This document shows, piece after piece, positions 1-7,231 of a stretch of 17,697 nt of DNA. The translations under genes and the position numbers were made by a program. Position 1 is the first letter of the stretch. The number at the start of each line of letters is the position of its first letter. The notes below the pieces were generated by a model. That model had not been told where the DNA came from. It ran no database searches and worked only from the letters and a program-made list of their open reading frames with translations. Source of the stretch: SURF-24 sp964537965 (GTDB taxonomy: Bacteria; Bacteroidota; Ignavibacteria; Ignavibacteriales; SURF-24); contig CAZIDB010000090.1 of NCBI GenBank assembly GCA_964537965.1, positions 1 through 17,697 of the forward strand, given 5' to 3'.

Positions 1-845
1 CATTTTCTGCTTTCAAACTTTACTGTGATTGAAGAGTTCTCCGGAATAGTTACGTAATCCCTGTATCCTATGCTTCCGTTTAATTCTGCAGTTAGTAAAA
101 CTGATTTACCGACAGGTTCCGGTATGCTTAATGCAAATCTTCCTTTTGAGTCAGTAATTGATTCAGTAAGTCCGTTTTCAAAATCTATATTTACTTCAGG
201 CAGCGGGTTGCCGTTTTTATCAAGTACAATACCTCTTACTAAAGTAGAATCACTTTTCTTTTCAAGTTCGAGATAGATTAGTTTATTATCAGGTATAATC
301 AGAGAGGAATTATTTTTAAGCCTGTATCCTTCCACACCCGGAATTATATTAATTTCCTTCCCGATAAAATTAGAACTTATTCCGGCAAAAATTACTTCTC
401 CGTTTTCATCAATTTCCTTTTTAACTCTTTGTTCGCCAAAATCGGCAATCAGGTTACCTTCTTTAATTATTTTACTTTTATCTCCGTCTTTAAATAATCT
501 GACTGTAAGAATGAAAGAAGATTCCGGATTAGCAAAGTAGAATCCGCCGGCAATAACAAGGCAAAACACAACGATAGGTCCTGATAATTCAAGTTTGCCA
601 TAAGCAACATTTCCGGAGTATTTAGCATAAGAACGAAGAGCTCCAAATAAAAATGCTGCCGTACCAAGTGCAACGGGAATAAGCAATATGAAATAAAAAG
701 ATTTTGTTAATCCGAATGCGTTAAGTGTATCTGCAAAAACAATAACTAACAAAGCAGTAACAAGGCAAAGAACAAAAGCTCCCGCGCTTATTATTACCCA
801 TTTGAATTTTGAAATATTTCCGGATGAGTCTGCGTTAGCTGTCAT
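1..845 (-). CDS. Three-helix membrane protein with carboxypeptidase-regulatory-like domain (3' end outside window)
   Basis: The reading frame starts at an ATG at 845 and stays open for 281 codons to the left edge, so the C-terminus is missing. Three hydrophobic segments (about residues 15-38, 49-70 and 88-106) place the remainder outside the cytoplasm. Two beta-rich stretches follow. The second (about 200-278) has the pattern of carboxypeptidase-regulatory-like Ig domains: VRGIVLDKNGNPLPEVNI, then a DSKGRFALSIP strand. A purine-rich GGAAAG lies inside the end of the phosphatase gene, whose stop is 8 bp upstream, so the two genes are almost certainly cotranscribed. Such domains usually act as structural or carbohydrate-facing modules. 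The specific role is unknown; a sensor or output partner of the phosphatase is only inferred from position. Confidence 0.7.
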   Translation of the reverse strand, partial: MTANADSSGNISKFKWVIISAGAFVLCLVTALLVIVFADTLNAFGLTKSFYFILLIPVALGTAAFLFGALRSYAKYSGNVAYGKLELSGPIVVFCLVIAGGFYFANPESSFILTVRLFKDGDKSKIIKEGNLIADFGEQRVKKEIDENGEVIFAGISSNFIGKEINIIPGVEGYRLKNNSSLIIPDNKLIYLELEKKSDSTLVRGIVLDKNGNPLPEVNIDFENGLTESITDSKGRFALSIPEPVGKSVLLTAELNGSIGYRDYVTIPENSSITVKFESRK

Positions 846-853
846 TTAGTAAA

Positions 854-2110
854 TCAACTTTCCTTTTTAAGCACTACAAGTGTCCAGTCATCAGATTGTT
901 CATTACCGGCTACAAAATTCTGAACTTCGTTAATTATATTTTTGCTTAATGCTTCTGAGTTTATCTGCAGGTTATTTAGAATGCTGTCTACAAATTTATC
1001 TTCGCTGTAAAATTCTTCTTCGATGTTTACTGCCTCAGGAATACCGTCTGAATACAGTACAATTATTTCGCCGTCATTTATTTTAATTGTTTCTTTTTCA
1101 TATTTAACAGAACTGAACATTCCGAGAGGTAAACCGCCTTTATTTAGATTGTAAATGTTTTTTCCGTCGTTAATGTAATAGCCGGGGTTATGACCAGCAT
1201 TTACATAGCTGAATAGTTTTTCTTCCACCGAAAGTTTTCCGATAAAGAATGTAATGTAAATATTTGGAGAAGTTTCCCTGTAAATAATTTCGTTCAGCTT
1301 AGATGTCATTTCCTGTATATCAATTTTGGTTTCAATAAGTGCATGAATCCATGCCTGGATTATTGAGACAAGCAAAGCGGCAGCAACTCCTTTACCTGCA
1401 ACGTCTGCCACAATACAAATTAAATTACCATCGCTGTCATCAATAAAATCAAAATAATCCCCGCTAACATATTTGCTTGGAATATTAATCCCCGAAATGC
1501 TGTAACCGGGAAGAATCGGATTCTCTTTCGGTAGTAGCTTCCTTTGAATTTCCGAGGCGATCTGCATTTCATTTTCAAAAATCTGCTGCATTAAGATTTT
1601 CTGGTGCAGCTTTACATTTTCAAAAGCGATTGAGGCATGCGAAGATAATGCTTTAAGAAAATCCTCATCGTCACCTGTAAATTTGTTAAACTTGTTGTTA
1701 AGCAGTTGAAACACGCCGATTATTTTATTGTTGTTATTCATAAGCGGCATGCACAACATCGATTTTGTTTTAAACCCGGTTATCTTATCAATCTCATCGT
1801 TAAAGTCTTGCAATTCGTCTACGTCTTCAACGTTAACAGTTTGCCCGGTAAGAGCTACTTTTCCGGCAATTCCTTTTCCAAACGGTAATCTTATTTCAAT
1901 CTTTGATTCACCATGAAGAACCTCGGACCAGATTTCCTTTTTAGCATCATTAACAATATAAATGGTACCTCTGCGGGCATTGCATGAATTAACGGCAATA
2001 TCCAATATGATTCTTAATAATTCTCTTAAATCTAATGTTGAATTGAGGATTTGACTTGCCTGGATGAGGTTACGGAGCTTTACTAATTCCTTGGTATTTT
2101 CATTTCGCAT
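854..2110 (-). CDS. GAF domain-containing PP2C-type (SpoIIE) serine/threonine phosphatase
   Basis: This 418-residue cytoplasmic protein has a GAF sensor domain (about residues 25-165), a short helical linker (165-195) and a SpoIIE/RsbU-type PP2C domain (about 195-415). The metal-binding signatures are intact: VSGDYFDF (D218), ADVAGKGVAAAL (D236), NAGHNPG (305-310), YSDGIPEA (D355) and DDWTLVVL (D407/D408). Proteins of this family dephosphorylate STAS-domain anti-sigma antagonists in partner-switching pathways, with the GAF domain sensing a ligand or redox state. No STAS protein, anti-sigma kinase or sigma factor is visible here, so the substrate is unknown. The start is supported by AGAAGAG about 8 bases before the ATG. 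It heads a unit with the membrane protein 8 bp downstream and is divergent from the gene at 2322. Confidence 0.92.
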   Translation of the reverse strand: MRNENTKELVKLRNLIQASQILNSTLDLRELLRIILDIAVNSCNARRGTIYIVNDAKKEIWSEVLHGESKIEIRLPFGKGIAGKVALTGQTVNVEDVDELQDFNDEIDKITGFKTKSMLCMPLMNNNNKIIGVFQLLNNKFNKFTGDDEDFLKALSSHASIAFENVKLHQKILMQQIFENEMQIASEIQRKLLPKENPILPGYSISGINIPSKYVSGDYFDFIDDSDGNLICIVADVAGKGVAAALLVSIIQAWIHALIETKIDIQEMTSKLNEIIYRETSPNIYITFFIGKLSVEEKLFSYVNAGHNPGYYINDGKNIYNLNKGGLPLGMFSSVKYEKETIKINDGEIIVLYSDGIPEAVNIEEEFYSEDKFVDSILNNLQINSEALSKNIINEVQNFVAGNEQSDDWTLVVLKKES

Positions 2111-2321
2111 AGATTGCTCTTCTAATGGTTTTCAAACCGTTATTTTGAAAGCCATTTCCTTGTAGCTCACCCTCTGTTATATCTTAGATAATTTTTGTGT
2201 AAAACGCAATAAGTGTTAAATTGATTAAAAATATTTCTACCCTAAGGACTTTTTTCTTTTTATACTTTGTTTTGGAAAAAGTCTTTATTTATTTTTGAAC
2301 AAAGTAAAGGTAATACATCAA
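2111..2321. promoter_or_regulatory. Divergent intergenic region with a 13-bp inverted repeat
   Basis: This 211-bp gap separates the minus-strand phosphatase gene from the plus-strand barrel gene and should hold both promoters. It contains an inverted repeat with arms 2124-2136 and 2144-2156 (ATGGTTTTCAAA against TTTGAAAGCCAT, one G.U-type mismatch) and a 7-base loop. The arm nearest the phosphatase gene abuts its ribosome binding site. A second, weaker hairpin (2247-2254 with 2276-2283) sits in the leader of the barrel gene. No convincing promoter boxes could be assigned. Confidence 0.4.
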
Positions 2322-3053
2322 ATGAAAATTAAACTGGTTTTGTTTCTCATTCTTTTACCTGTCTTGTCTTTTACTCAGCAGGAGGAGATGGGTTGGGATG
2401 CTAAGTTTGCAATTGGAATTGGTTACACACCGGGATGGTTTATTCCGGATTATAATATTATAAATGACCAGGTTAAAGCTCTTGGAGTTGATGAATTTTC
2501 CTCAGCCGGATTTTTTGCAACCGGATACTCGGGTTATGTTTCCGTAGCAGTCGTAAAAAATATCAGGATCGGGGGAATGCATTTGAATGGCTCAACTTCA
2601 AATAAAGGTTATAAAAATGGTTTTAACAAAGAAGCAGTTTATTCAGCTTCACTAAGCGGACTTACAATTGAATATTCCTTACCATTTATTAAACAGGTTG
2701 CAGTATCAGTTGGTACAATTATAGGTGCAGGGAATGCAACACTTGAATTGTATCAGAACAAAGGTGAATTCCAATGGAACGGTATCTGGAATGAATTGGA
2801 TGGAACGAAGGATAACACCACTAATATCAGTCGTAAATTATCCAATACTTTTTTTACTATCAGTCCGACGTTGAATGTTGATATTCCGTTTTACAGGTTC
2901 TTTGCATTCAGAATCGGTGGTGGCTATATGTTTGCATTGGGCAAAAACTGGGAAGTTGATAATGGTGTTATATTAAACGATATCCCTTCGGGCTTATCAA
3001 GCAATTCTTTGTTTTTACAGGTTGGAATTTACGTAGGTTATTTTAATTACTAA
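2322..3053 (+). CDS. Putative outer-membrane beta-barrel protein
   Basis: This 243-residue protein has a clear signal peptide (MKIKLVLFLILLPVLSFTQQ), so it is exported. The body alternates glycine- and aromatic-rich strands (for example AFRIGGGYMFALG) and ends in LQVGIYVGYFNY with a terminal aromatic residue, the usual C-terminal strand of outer-membrane barrels. I chose the ATG at 2322 because it begins the signal peptide and has AAAGG at about 2306-2310; an in-frame TTG at 2295 would add nine polar residues before it. I do not recognise a specific family, and no cargo or enzymatic residues can be named. The rmlB gene follows after only 27 bp, so the two may share a transcript. Confidence 0.65.
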   Translation: MKIKLVLFLILLPVLSFTQQEEMGWDAKFAIGIGYTPGWFIPDYNIINDQVKALGVDEFSSAGFFATGYSGYVSVAVVKNIRIGGMHLNGSTSNKGYKNGFNKEAVYSASLSGLTIEYSLPFIKQVAVSVGTIIGAGNATLELYQNKGEFQWNGIWNELDGTKDNTTNISRKLSNTFFTISPTLNVDIPFYRFFAFRIGGGYMFALGKNWEVDNGVILNDIPSGLSSNSLFLQVGIYVGYFNY

Positions 3054-3080
3054 TCGCTTATAAAATATTCGGAAGTATAA

Positions 3081-4097
3081 ATGAAAAATATTCTTGTAAC
3101 AGGCGGCGCCGGATTCATCGGCAGCAACTACATCAATTTTATTTTAAATGAAAGAGAAGATTACAGAATAATAAACCTGGATAAGCTTACTTATGCAGGT
3201 AACCTTGAGAATCTAAAAGACTCAGAGAACAAGCCCAACTACATATTTGAAAAAGGAGACATAACAAATTCTGAATTTGTTAATTACGTCTTCAGGAAGT
3301 ATGAAATTAAATATGTAATTAATTTTGCCGCCGAGTCGCACGTTGACAGAAGTATTCTTGGCAGTGAAATATTTTTCAGAACGAATGTAATTGGTACAAA
3401 TGTTTTGCTTGAGGCAGCCCGCCGTTACAACGTTGACAAATTTCTTCAGGTATCTACAGATGAAGTTTACGGCAGTCTTGGTCCAACCGGGTTATTTACC
3501 GAATCTACTCCGGTTGCACCGAACAGTCCCTATTCATCAAGCAAGACGAGCGCTGATTTAATGGTGTTATCATTTTACCACACATTTGGATTGCCAGTAG
3601 TAATTACAAGATGCTCAAATAATTATGGCCCGCTTCAGTTTCCAGAGAAATTAATTCCTTTAATGATTATAAATTGTCTTAACAATAAAAAGCTTCCGGT
3701 TTATGGTGATGGTTTAAATGTACGCGACTGGATTTACGTTATCGATCATAACAAAGCAATTAACCTTGTATTTGAAAAGGGAAGAGTAGGTGAAGTTTAT
3801 AACATCGGGGCAAGCCAGGAAATGAAAAACATTGATATTGTCAAACTCATTCTTAAACATCTTGGCAAAGGCGAAGAATTAATTGAATATGTAAAAGATC
3901 GTCCCGGCCACGACAGGCGTTATGCAATTGATTCGTCAAAGATTCAGAATGAACTTGGTTGGAAACCGTCATTCAGATTTGAAGAAGCTATTGGAAAAAC
4001 AATTGACTGGTACCTGGATAATAAAAACTGGTGGCAACGTATTATTTCAGGTGAATATCAGAAATATTATGAAACATTATACGGAAACAGGCTTTAA
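3081..4097 (+). CDS. rmlB: dTDP-glucose 4,6-dehydratase
   Basis: This cytoplasmic NAD-dependent short-chain dehydrogenase/reductase converts dTDP-glucose to dTDP-4-keto-6-deoxyglucose, the branch point to dTDP-rhamnose and other 6-deoxysugars of surface glycans. The 338 residues match the family length. The Rossmann motif GGAGFIG is at 8-14, FAAESHVDRSI at about 82-92, the catalytic STDEVYG at 125-131 (T126-D127-E128) and the YxxxK pair at Y151/K155. The C-terminal RPGHDRRYAID and GWKP motifs, typical of RmlB, are present. GGAAG at 3071-3075 supports the start. The partners rmlA, rmlC and rmlD are absent here, so the gene stands apart from a classical rhamnose operon. Confidence 0.93.
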   Translation: MKNILVTGGAGFIGSNYINFILNEREDYRIINLDKLTYAGNLENLKDSENKPNYIFEKGDITNSEFVNYVFRKYEIKYVINFAAESHVDRSILGSEIFFRTNVIGTNVLLEAARRYNVDKFLQVSTDEVYGSLGPTGLFTESTPVAPNSPYSSSKTSADLMVLSFYHTFGLPVVITRCSNNYGPLQFPEKLIPLMIINCLNNKKLPVYGDGLNVRDWIYVIDHNKAINLVFEKGRVGEVYNIGASQEMKNIDIVKLILKHLGKGEELIEYVKDRPGHDRRYAIDSSKIQNELGWKPSFRFEEAIGKTIDWYLDNKNWWQRIISGEYQKYYETLYGNRL

Positions 4098-4100
4098 AAC

Positions 4101-4126
4101 AAGCCGGCTCATTGCTGAACCGGCTT
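4101..4126 (+). terminator. Hairpin after rmlB, possible terminator
   Basis: AAGCCGG at 4101-4107 pairs with CCGGCTT at 4120-4126, starting 4 bp after the rmlB stop. TCA/TGA can extend the stem inward across one mismatch. There is no real T-tract after it, so termination is plausible but unproven. Confidence 0.45.
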
Positions 4127-4133
4127 ACATTTC

Positions 4134-4159
4134 GAAATACCTTTCGGAGTAGGTATTTC
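4134..4159. repeat. Second inverted repeat downstream of rmlB
   Basis: GAAATACCT at 4134-4142 pairs perfectly with AGGTATTTC at 4151-4159 around an 8-base loop TTCGGAG-T. A G-rich stretch (GCGGGGG) follows instead of a T-tract, so this is not a standard terminator. It lies 7 bp from the previous hairpin. It could belong to a dispersed intergenic repeat, but no second copy exists in this window. Confidence 0.5.
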
Positions 4160-4372
4160 TTATGCGGGGGTAATTTGTTTGTTAACGACTAAAGTAACTC
4201 ACTTTAATCTAATCGGCTCTTTTGCAAGGAGAATCAATAAAGAAGATTTGAATCGATAAAATGACTTTACTACTTATGTTCTGTTCTTTTATTATCGGAA
4301 TATTTAATAAAATATTTCAACTCTCTGAAGAAAATCTCCTTTCATAGTTAAGGTGAATCTTCCTTGCTGAGT
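4160..4372. other. Gene-free intergenic DNA
   Basis: No reading frame with a start, ribosome binding site and protein-like composition is visible on either strand. The longest candidates are a few short frames broken by stops, for example a minus-strand ATG frame of about 13 codons near 4330. The stretch may be the continuation of the decayed gene on its right. Confidence 0.4.
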
Positions 4373-4648
4373 TTAGAAATTGTAATCCAAACCTATTTCA
4401 AATGCGATTCCAAAGGAAATCTCTGCATCTCAATATTGTTTGCCAATAAAAATGCTTTTTCATCTTGTATTTTTATAACGAATTTATAATGATTGATGGT
4501 TCCAAGGGCATCAATATTGCCACTAAAACAAACCTCTGGTGTGTCTGTATTATTTAACAGTGTGGCACACAATTCGGCAAAACGGAATTGAAACGTCTTT
4601 TGAAAAAAGTTGGATAAGGAGTGCAGTAATGTTCTTGGAGGTGAAGGT
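4373..4648 (-). pseudogene. Decayed gene, probably the C-terminal part of an outer-membrane barrel protein
   Basis: On the minus strand about 85 codons are open from about 4648 to a TAG at 4393-4395, with protein-like composition (for example HYKFVIKIQDEKAFLLANNI) but no ATG start. Near 4425 the sense seems to pass to the next frame, which reads EISFGIAFEIGLDYNF and ends at TAA (4373-4375). That segment alternates hydrophobic residues at every second position and ends in Phe, the hallmark of a terminal outer-membrane beta strand. I read this as a gene fragment that lost its 5' end and gained a frameshift. The missing 5' end lies where the tRNA terminator now sits. The parent family is not recognised. 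A chance open frame in AT-rich DNA remains possible. Confidence 0.42.
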
Positions 4649-4682
4649 AAAAAAAAACCTCTGCAATTATTTTGCAGAGGTT
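4649..4682 (-). terminator. Strong intrinsic terminator of the tRNA transcript
   Basis: Read on the minus strand, a perfect 10-bp stem (AACCTCTGCA with TGCAGAGGTT, arms 4673-4682 and 4656-4665) with a 7-base loop is followed by nine T residues (4657 down to 4649). It lies 6 bp past the end of tRNA-Val and ends that transcript. Confidence 0.9.
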
Positions 4683-4687
4683 AGATG

Positions 4688-4762
4688 TGGGGGCTAATGG
4701 ATTCGAACCAATGACCCTCTGCTTGTAAGGCAGATGCTCTAAACCAACTGAGCTAAGCCCCC
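4688..4762 (-). tRNA. tRNA-Val (anticodon TAC)
   Basis: The minus strand folds into a full cloverleaf of 75 nt. The acceptor stem GGGGGCT/AGCCCCC is perfect, the D arm is GCTC..GAGC, and the anticodon stem TCTGC/GCAGA encloses loop CTTACAA with anticodon TAC. The T loop is TTCGAAT. The T stem ATTGG/CCATT has one T-T mismatch at its second pair. CCA is not encoded. It is the second gene of a two-tRNA unit. Confidence 0.97.
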
Positions 4763-4869
4763 AATTTTCACAAATTTTCAGGGGATTTTAATTTTCAAAA
4801 TGAACAAAATTTGCGGAGAAAATATCGGAATTATTCTGCTTTTATCCAAGTACAATCTTAAAAATTTTG

Positions 4870-4942
4870 AGCGGGTGACGGGGTTCGAACCCGCGACCCT
4901 TAGCTTGGGAAGCTAATGCTCTACCAACTGAGCTACACCCGC
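4870..4942 (-). tRNA. tRNA-Gly (anticodon CCC)
   Basis: The minus strand gives a 73-nt cloverleaf. The acceptor stem is GCGGGTG/CACCCGC, the D arm GCTC..GAGC, and the anticodon stem TTAGC/GCTAA holds loop TTCCCAA with anticodon CCC, reading GGG. The T arm GCGGG-TTCGAAC-CCCGT carries one wobble pair. CCA is not encoded. It lies 107 bp upstream of tRNA-Val and 58 bp downstream of the GH5 gene stop. Confidence 0.97.
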
Positions 4943-5000
4943 AACTTTTCCTGTTGTAAAATAACTATCCAAAGTTGTTTATTCAAGCAGGTTATCCAAA

Positions 5001-7022
5001 TTATTTCAGAAGAAGCAATTTATTACACTGCCGGTAATTTCCTATTTCCAGTTTATAAAAGTACATACCGGAAGGTAAATTGCTACCATCAAATTCAATA
5101 TTATATTCTCCGGGCTGCTTTTTTTCATTTACAAGGATTCCTATTTCTTTACCAAGCATATCATAAATTGAAAGCTTTACTGCAGATTCATTAACCTCAT
5201 TTCCAACTGTAAATTTAATTGTAGTATTTGGGTTGAATGGATTAGGATAATTCTGATAAAGCCTGTTTTCCAATTTGTGTGATATTTCGTTTTCAACATC
5301 TGTTGTTTTTAAAATGAACTCAGCATAATTATAATTAAATCCACCAAAGAAAAATAATATCTGCAACGAATGCTCACCGGAAGGAATATAAACATTTTCA
5401 ACTTTTACATCCTGCCAGTTCTGATATCCACCTGTAACAGGAACATCAACAAAATCTGCAAGATTAAAATTATCCAACTTAAGCAGTATCTTTCCGCCTG
5501 ATGAACTTCCGGCAATTCGTAAGTTGATATCAAATATTCCGCTTGATTCAACTTTAACAGTATATCTTAACCAATCACCTGTTTCTATCCACCCAACATT
5601 ATAAGGATAGCTGAAGATATCATCACAGTTTTCAATGTCAACACCGTCGTTTCTGTATTCATATCCGCTGTTGTAAACTGTACCGCTTGAACCGCTTGTA
5701 TTTGAATAATCTTTGTCTTGATAAGCATAGCCAACTTTACCCATATCATAATTTACTGCATATACAAAACCCGGAATTTTATTTTCAATGTAAGGTTTGG
5801 TATTGTCGTTTCCGGGTGCGCGTAATAATGCATCTATAACATCCTGGTGAAAAGTACATTTATCAATTGCAAGGTTTCTTGCCTGTGTTATCAATGCGTT
5901 ATAAGCTACATCAACCGTGGGTTTGGATGCATTACCTTTCCAATAGTTAATCAGGTTTTGAAAACCGGGCATTAAAGGTGCTGAAAGCGGGCATGAAGTT
6001 GATGCAATTTTTTTATGCGGCCACCAGGCCCAGCCAATATTATTTTCATTAAACAATTCAACACAAGTAGTAAACCACGAATTTGAATTCTCTCCTGTTT
6101 CACCGCACCACAATGGAACGTTATAAGTATTCCTTATATCAATTAGGTACTGGATTGAACTTTGATTCGGAGTATTCCAATACTTATGAAAACTATAAGC
6201 CATATTATCATCCCAGGGTGGCGTTAAACCCGTGAAAGTAGTTGCATACCAGTTGCCTTCAATAAAGATGATATGGTTTTTATCAACCGTTCTAATGGCA
6301 TTTGTTATTTGAATGAAGAGATTTCTTAACGGTGTATTATTAGTTCCAAGATCGTAAGCTGTTTCATTTATTAAATCATAACCACCAATCCATTCTTCGT
6401 TTGCATAACGTTCGGCAAGTTTCTTCCATAGATCAACCGTTCTTGTTTGATTTGCCGGTTCTGTCCACAATCTTGCTTCACCGTCACTGTCACTTATATT
6501 ATCTTTATTCTGTGCTCCGGGTGCGCAGTGAAGATCAAGTATCAGATAAATACTATTCTGTTTACACCAGCTTAATAAACTATCAATTTGTTTAAAGCCT
6601 TCTTCAAGATAAACTCCCGGCTGATCTTTTGGAGTAAGTTTATTATAGTGCATTGGTAATCTTACAGAGTTAAATCCCCACTCAGCAATTTTATCAATAT
6701 CTTTTTTGTTAACATAATTACTTTCGTATTCTTTATAGTACGCATTTGTTTTGTCCGTACCGATGAGCGCTTCTATTTTATTTCTTATTGCTGTTGGTGA
6801 ATTAGCAAATTCGGAAGTGTGTAACATGTAACCTTCGGGAACAAGCCAGCCACCAAGACCAATTCCTTGTAGCAATACATTCTGACCAGCTCCATTTACA
6901 ATGTTTTTGCCGGATGCTTTCAGAAATCCCTGGCAGTAAGAGTTTATTGAAAATGAAATAGTTAAATAAATAAAAAGTATAAGTGAAGAAAGAATTCTGA
7001 AACGTAAGAGAAAATTTGACAT
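5001..7022 (-). CDS. Secreted GH5-family glycoside hydrolase with CBM6 and T9SS sorting domain
   Basis: This 673-residue enzyme probably hydrolyses a beta-glucan outside the cell. Residues 1-30 form a signal peptide. A GH5 (beta/alpha)8 catalytic domain spans about 35-390: LQGIGLGGWLVPEG near the start resembles cellulases and exo-1,3-glucanases, the acid/base is E220 in DLINE, and the nucleophile is E308 in LWCGETGE. A family 6 carbohydrate-binding module follows (about 410-575, with YNVGWIETGDWLRYTV and VPVTGGYQNWQ). The C-terminus (about 585-673) is a type A T9SS sorting domain with YQNYPNPFNPNTTIKF and a final KLLLLK, directing export by T9SS. The exact substrate and GH5 subfamily cannot be decided by eye. 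It has its own 209-bp upstream region and no terminator before the tRNAs. Confidence 0.9.
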   Translation of the reverse strand: MSNFLLRFRILSSLILFIYLTISFSINSYCQGFLKASGKNIVNGAGQNVLLQGIGLGGWLVPEGYMLHTSEFANSPTAIRNKIEALIGTDKTNAYYKEYESNYVNKKDIDKIAEWGFNSVRLPMHYNKLTPKDQPGVYLEEGFKQIDSLLSWCKQNSIYLILDLHCAPGAQNKDNISDSDGEARLWTEPANQTRTVDLWKKLAERYANEEWIGGYDLINETAYDLGTNNTPLRNLFIQITNAIRTVDKNHIIFIEGNWYATTFTGLTPPWDDNMAYSFHKYWNTPNQSSIQYLIDIRNTYNVPLWCGETGENSNSWFTTCVELFNENNIGWAWWPHKKIASTSCPLSAPLMPGFQNLINYWKGNASKPTVDVAYNALITQARNLAIDKCTFHQDVIDALLRAPGNDNTKPYIENKIPGFVYAVNYDMGKVGYAYQDKDYSNTSGSSGTVYNSGYEYRNDGVDIENCDDIFSYPYNVGWIETGDWLRYTVKVESSGIFDINLRIAGSSSGGKILLKLDNFNLADFVDVPVTGGYQNWQDVKVENVYIPSGEHSLQILFFFGGFNYNYAEFILKTTDVENEISHKLENRLYQNYPNPFNPNTTIKFTVGNEVNESAVKLSIYDMLGKEIGILVNEKKQPGEYNIEFDGSNLPSGMYFYKLEIGNYRQCNKLLLLK

Positions 7023-7190
7023 AGTAAACCCGGAAAAATTTTTAACAAGTTCTTTTCTTCTTCAATAATTGTTCCTCTTGATAGAATGTAATTTTGAGGA
7101 AAACAACAAATAATTTTGTGAAGAAGAATTATAAAGTTATCAATTTAATAAGCGGGGAATTATTATTTGAATAAGAATTTCAGAATGATT

Positions 7191-7221
7191 GCCTTCAGGA
7201 ATCTTATCAACTCCTGAAGGC
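7191..7221 (-). terminator. Probable terminator of the OmpA-family gene
   Basis: A perfect 10-bp stem (GCCTTCAGGA at 7191-7200, TCCTGAAGGC at 7212-7221) with an 11-base loop begins 10 bp past the stop of the minus-strand OmpA gene. The following T content is weak. The rest of the 209-bp gap to the GH5 start is AT-rich and shows no recognisable gene or promoter box. Confidence 0.65.
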
Positions 7222-7231
7222 TATATTGAGT

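Noticed and set aside
2247..2283. Hairpin followed by T-rich DNA in front of the barrel gene, considered as an attenuator
   Set aside because: The stem is only 8 bp of mostly A-T pairs with a 21-base loop, too weak to call a terminator or riboswitch.
3922..4152. 76-codon plus-strand frame overlapping the rmlB 3' end
   Set aside because: It is an out-of-frame shadow of rmlB that runs into the hairpin region; its start lies within the RmlB coding sequence and it has no ribosome binding site.
4688..4942. The tRNA genes as an integration site for a mobile element
   Set aside because: No integrase and no repeated tRNA 3' end is visible in the window.
4916..5194. 92-codon plus-strand frame
   Set aside because: It overlaps tRNA-Gly and the antisense of the GH5 gene's sorting domain, and its Tyr/Cys-rich composition is not protein-like.
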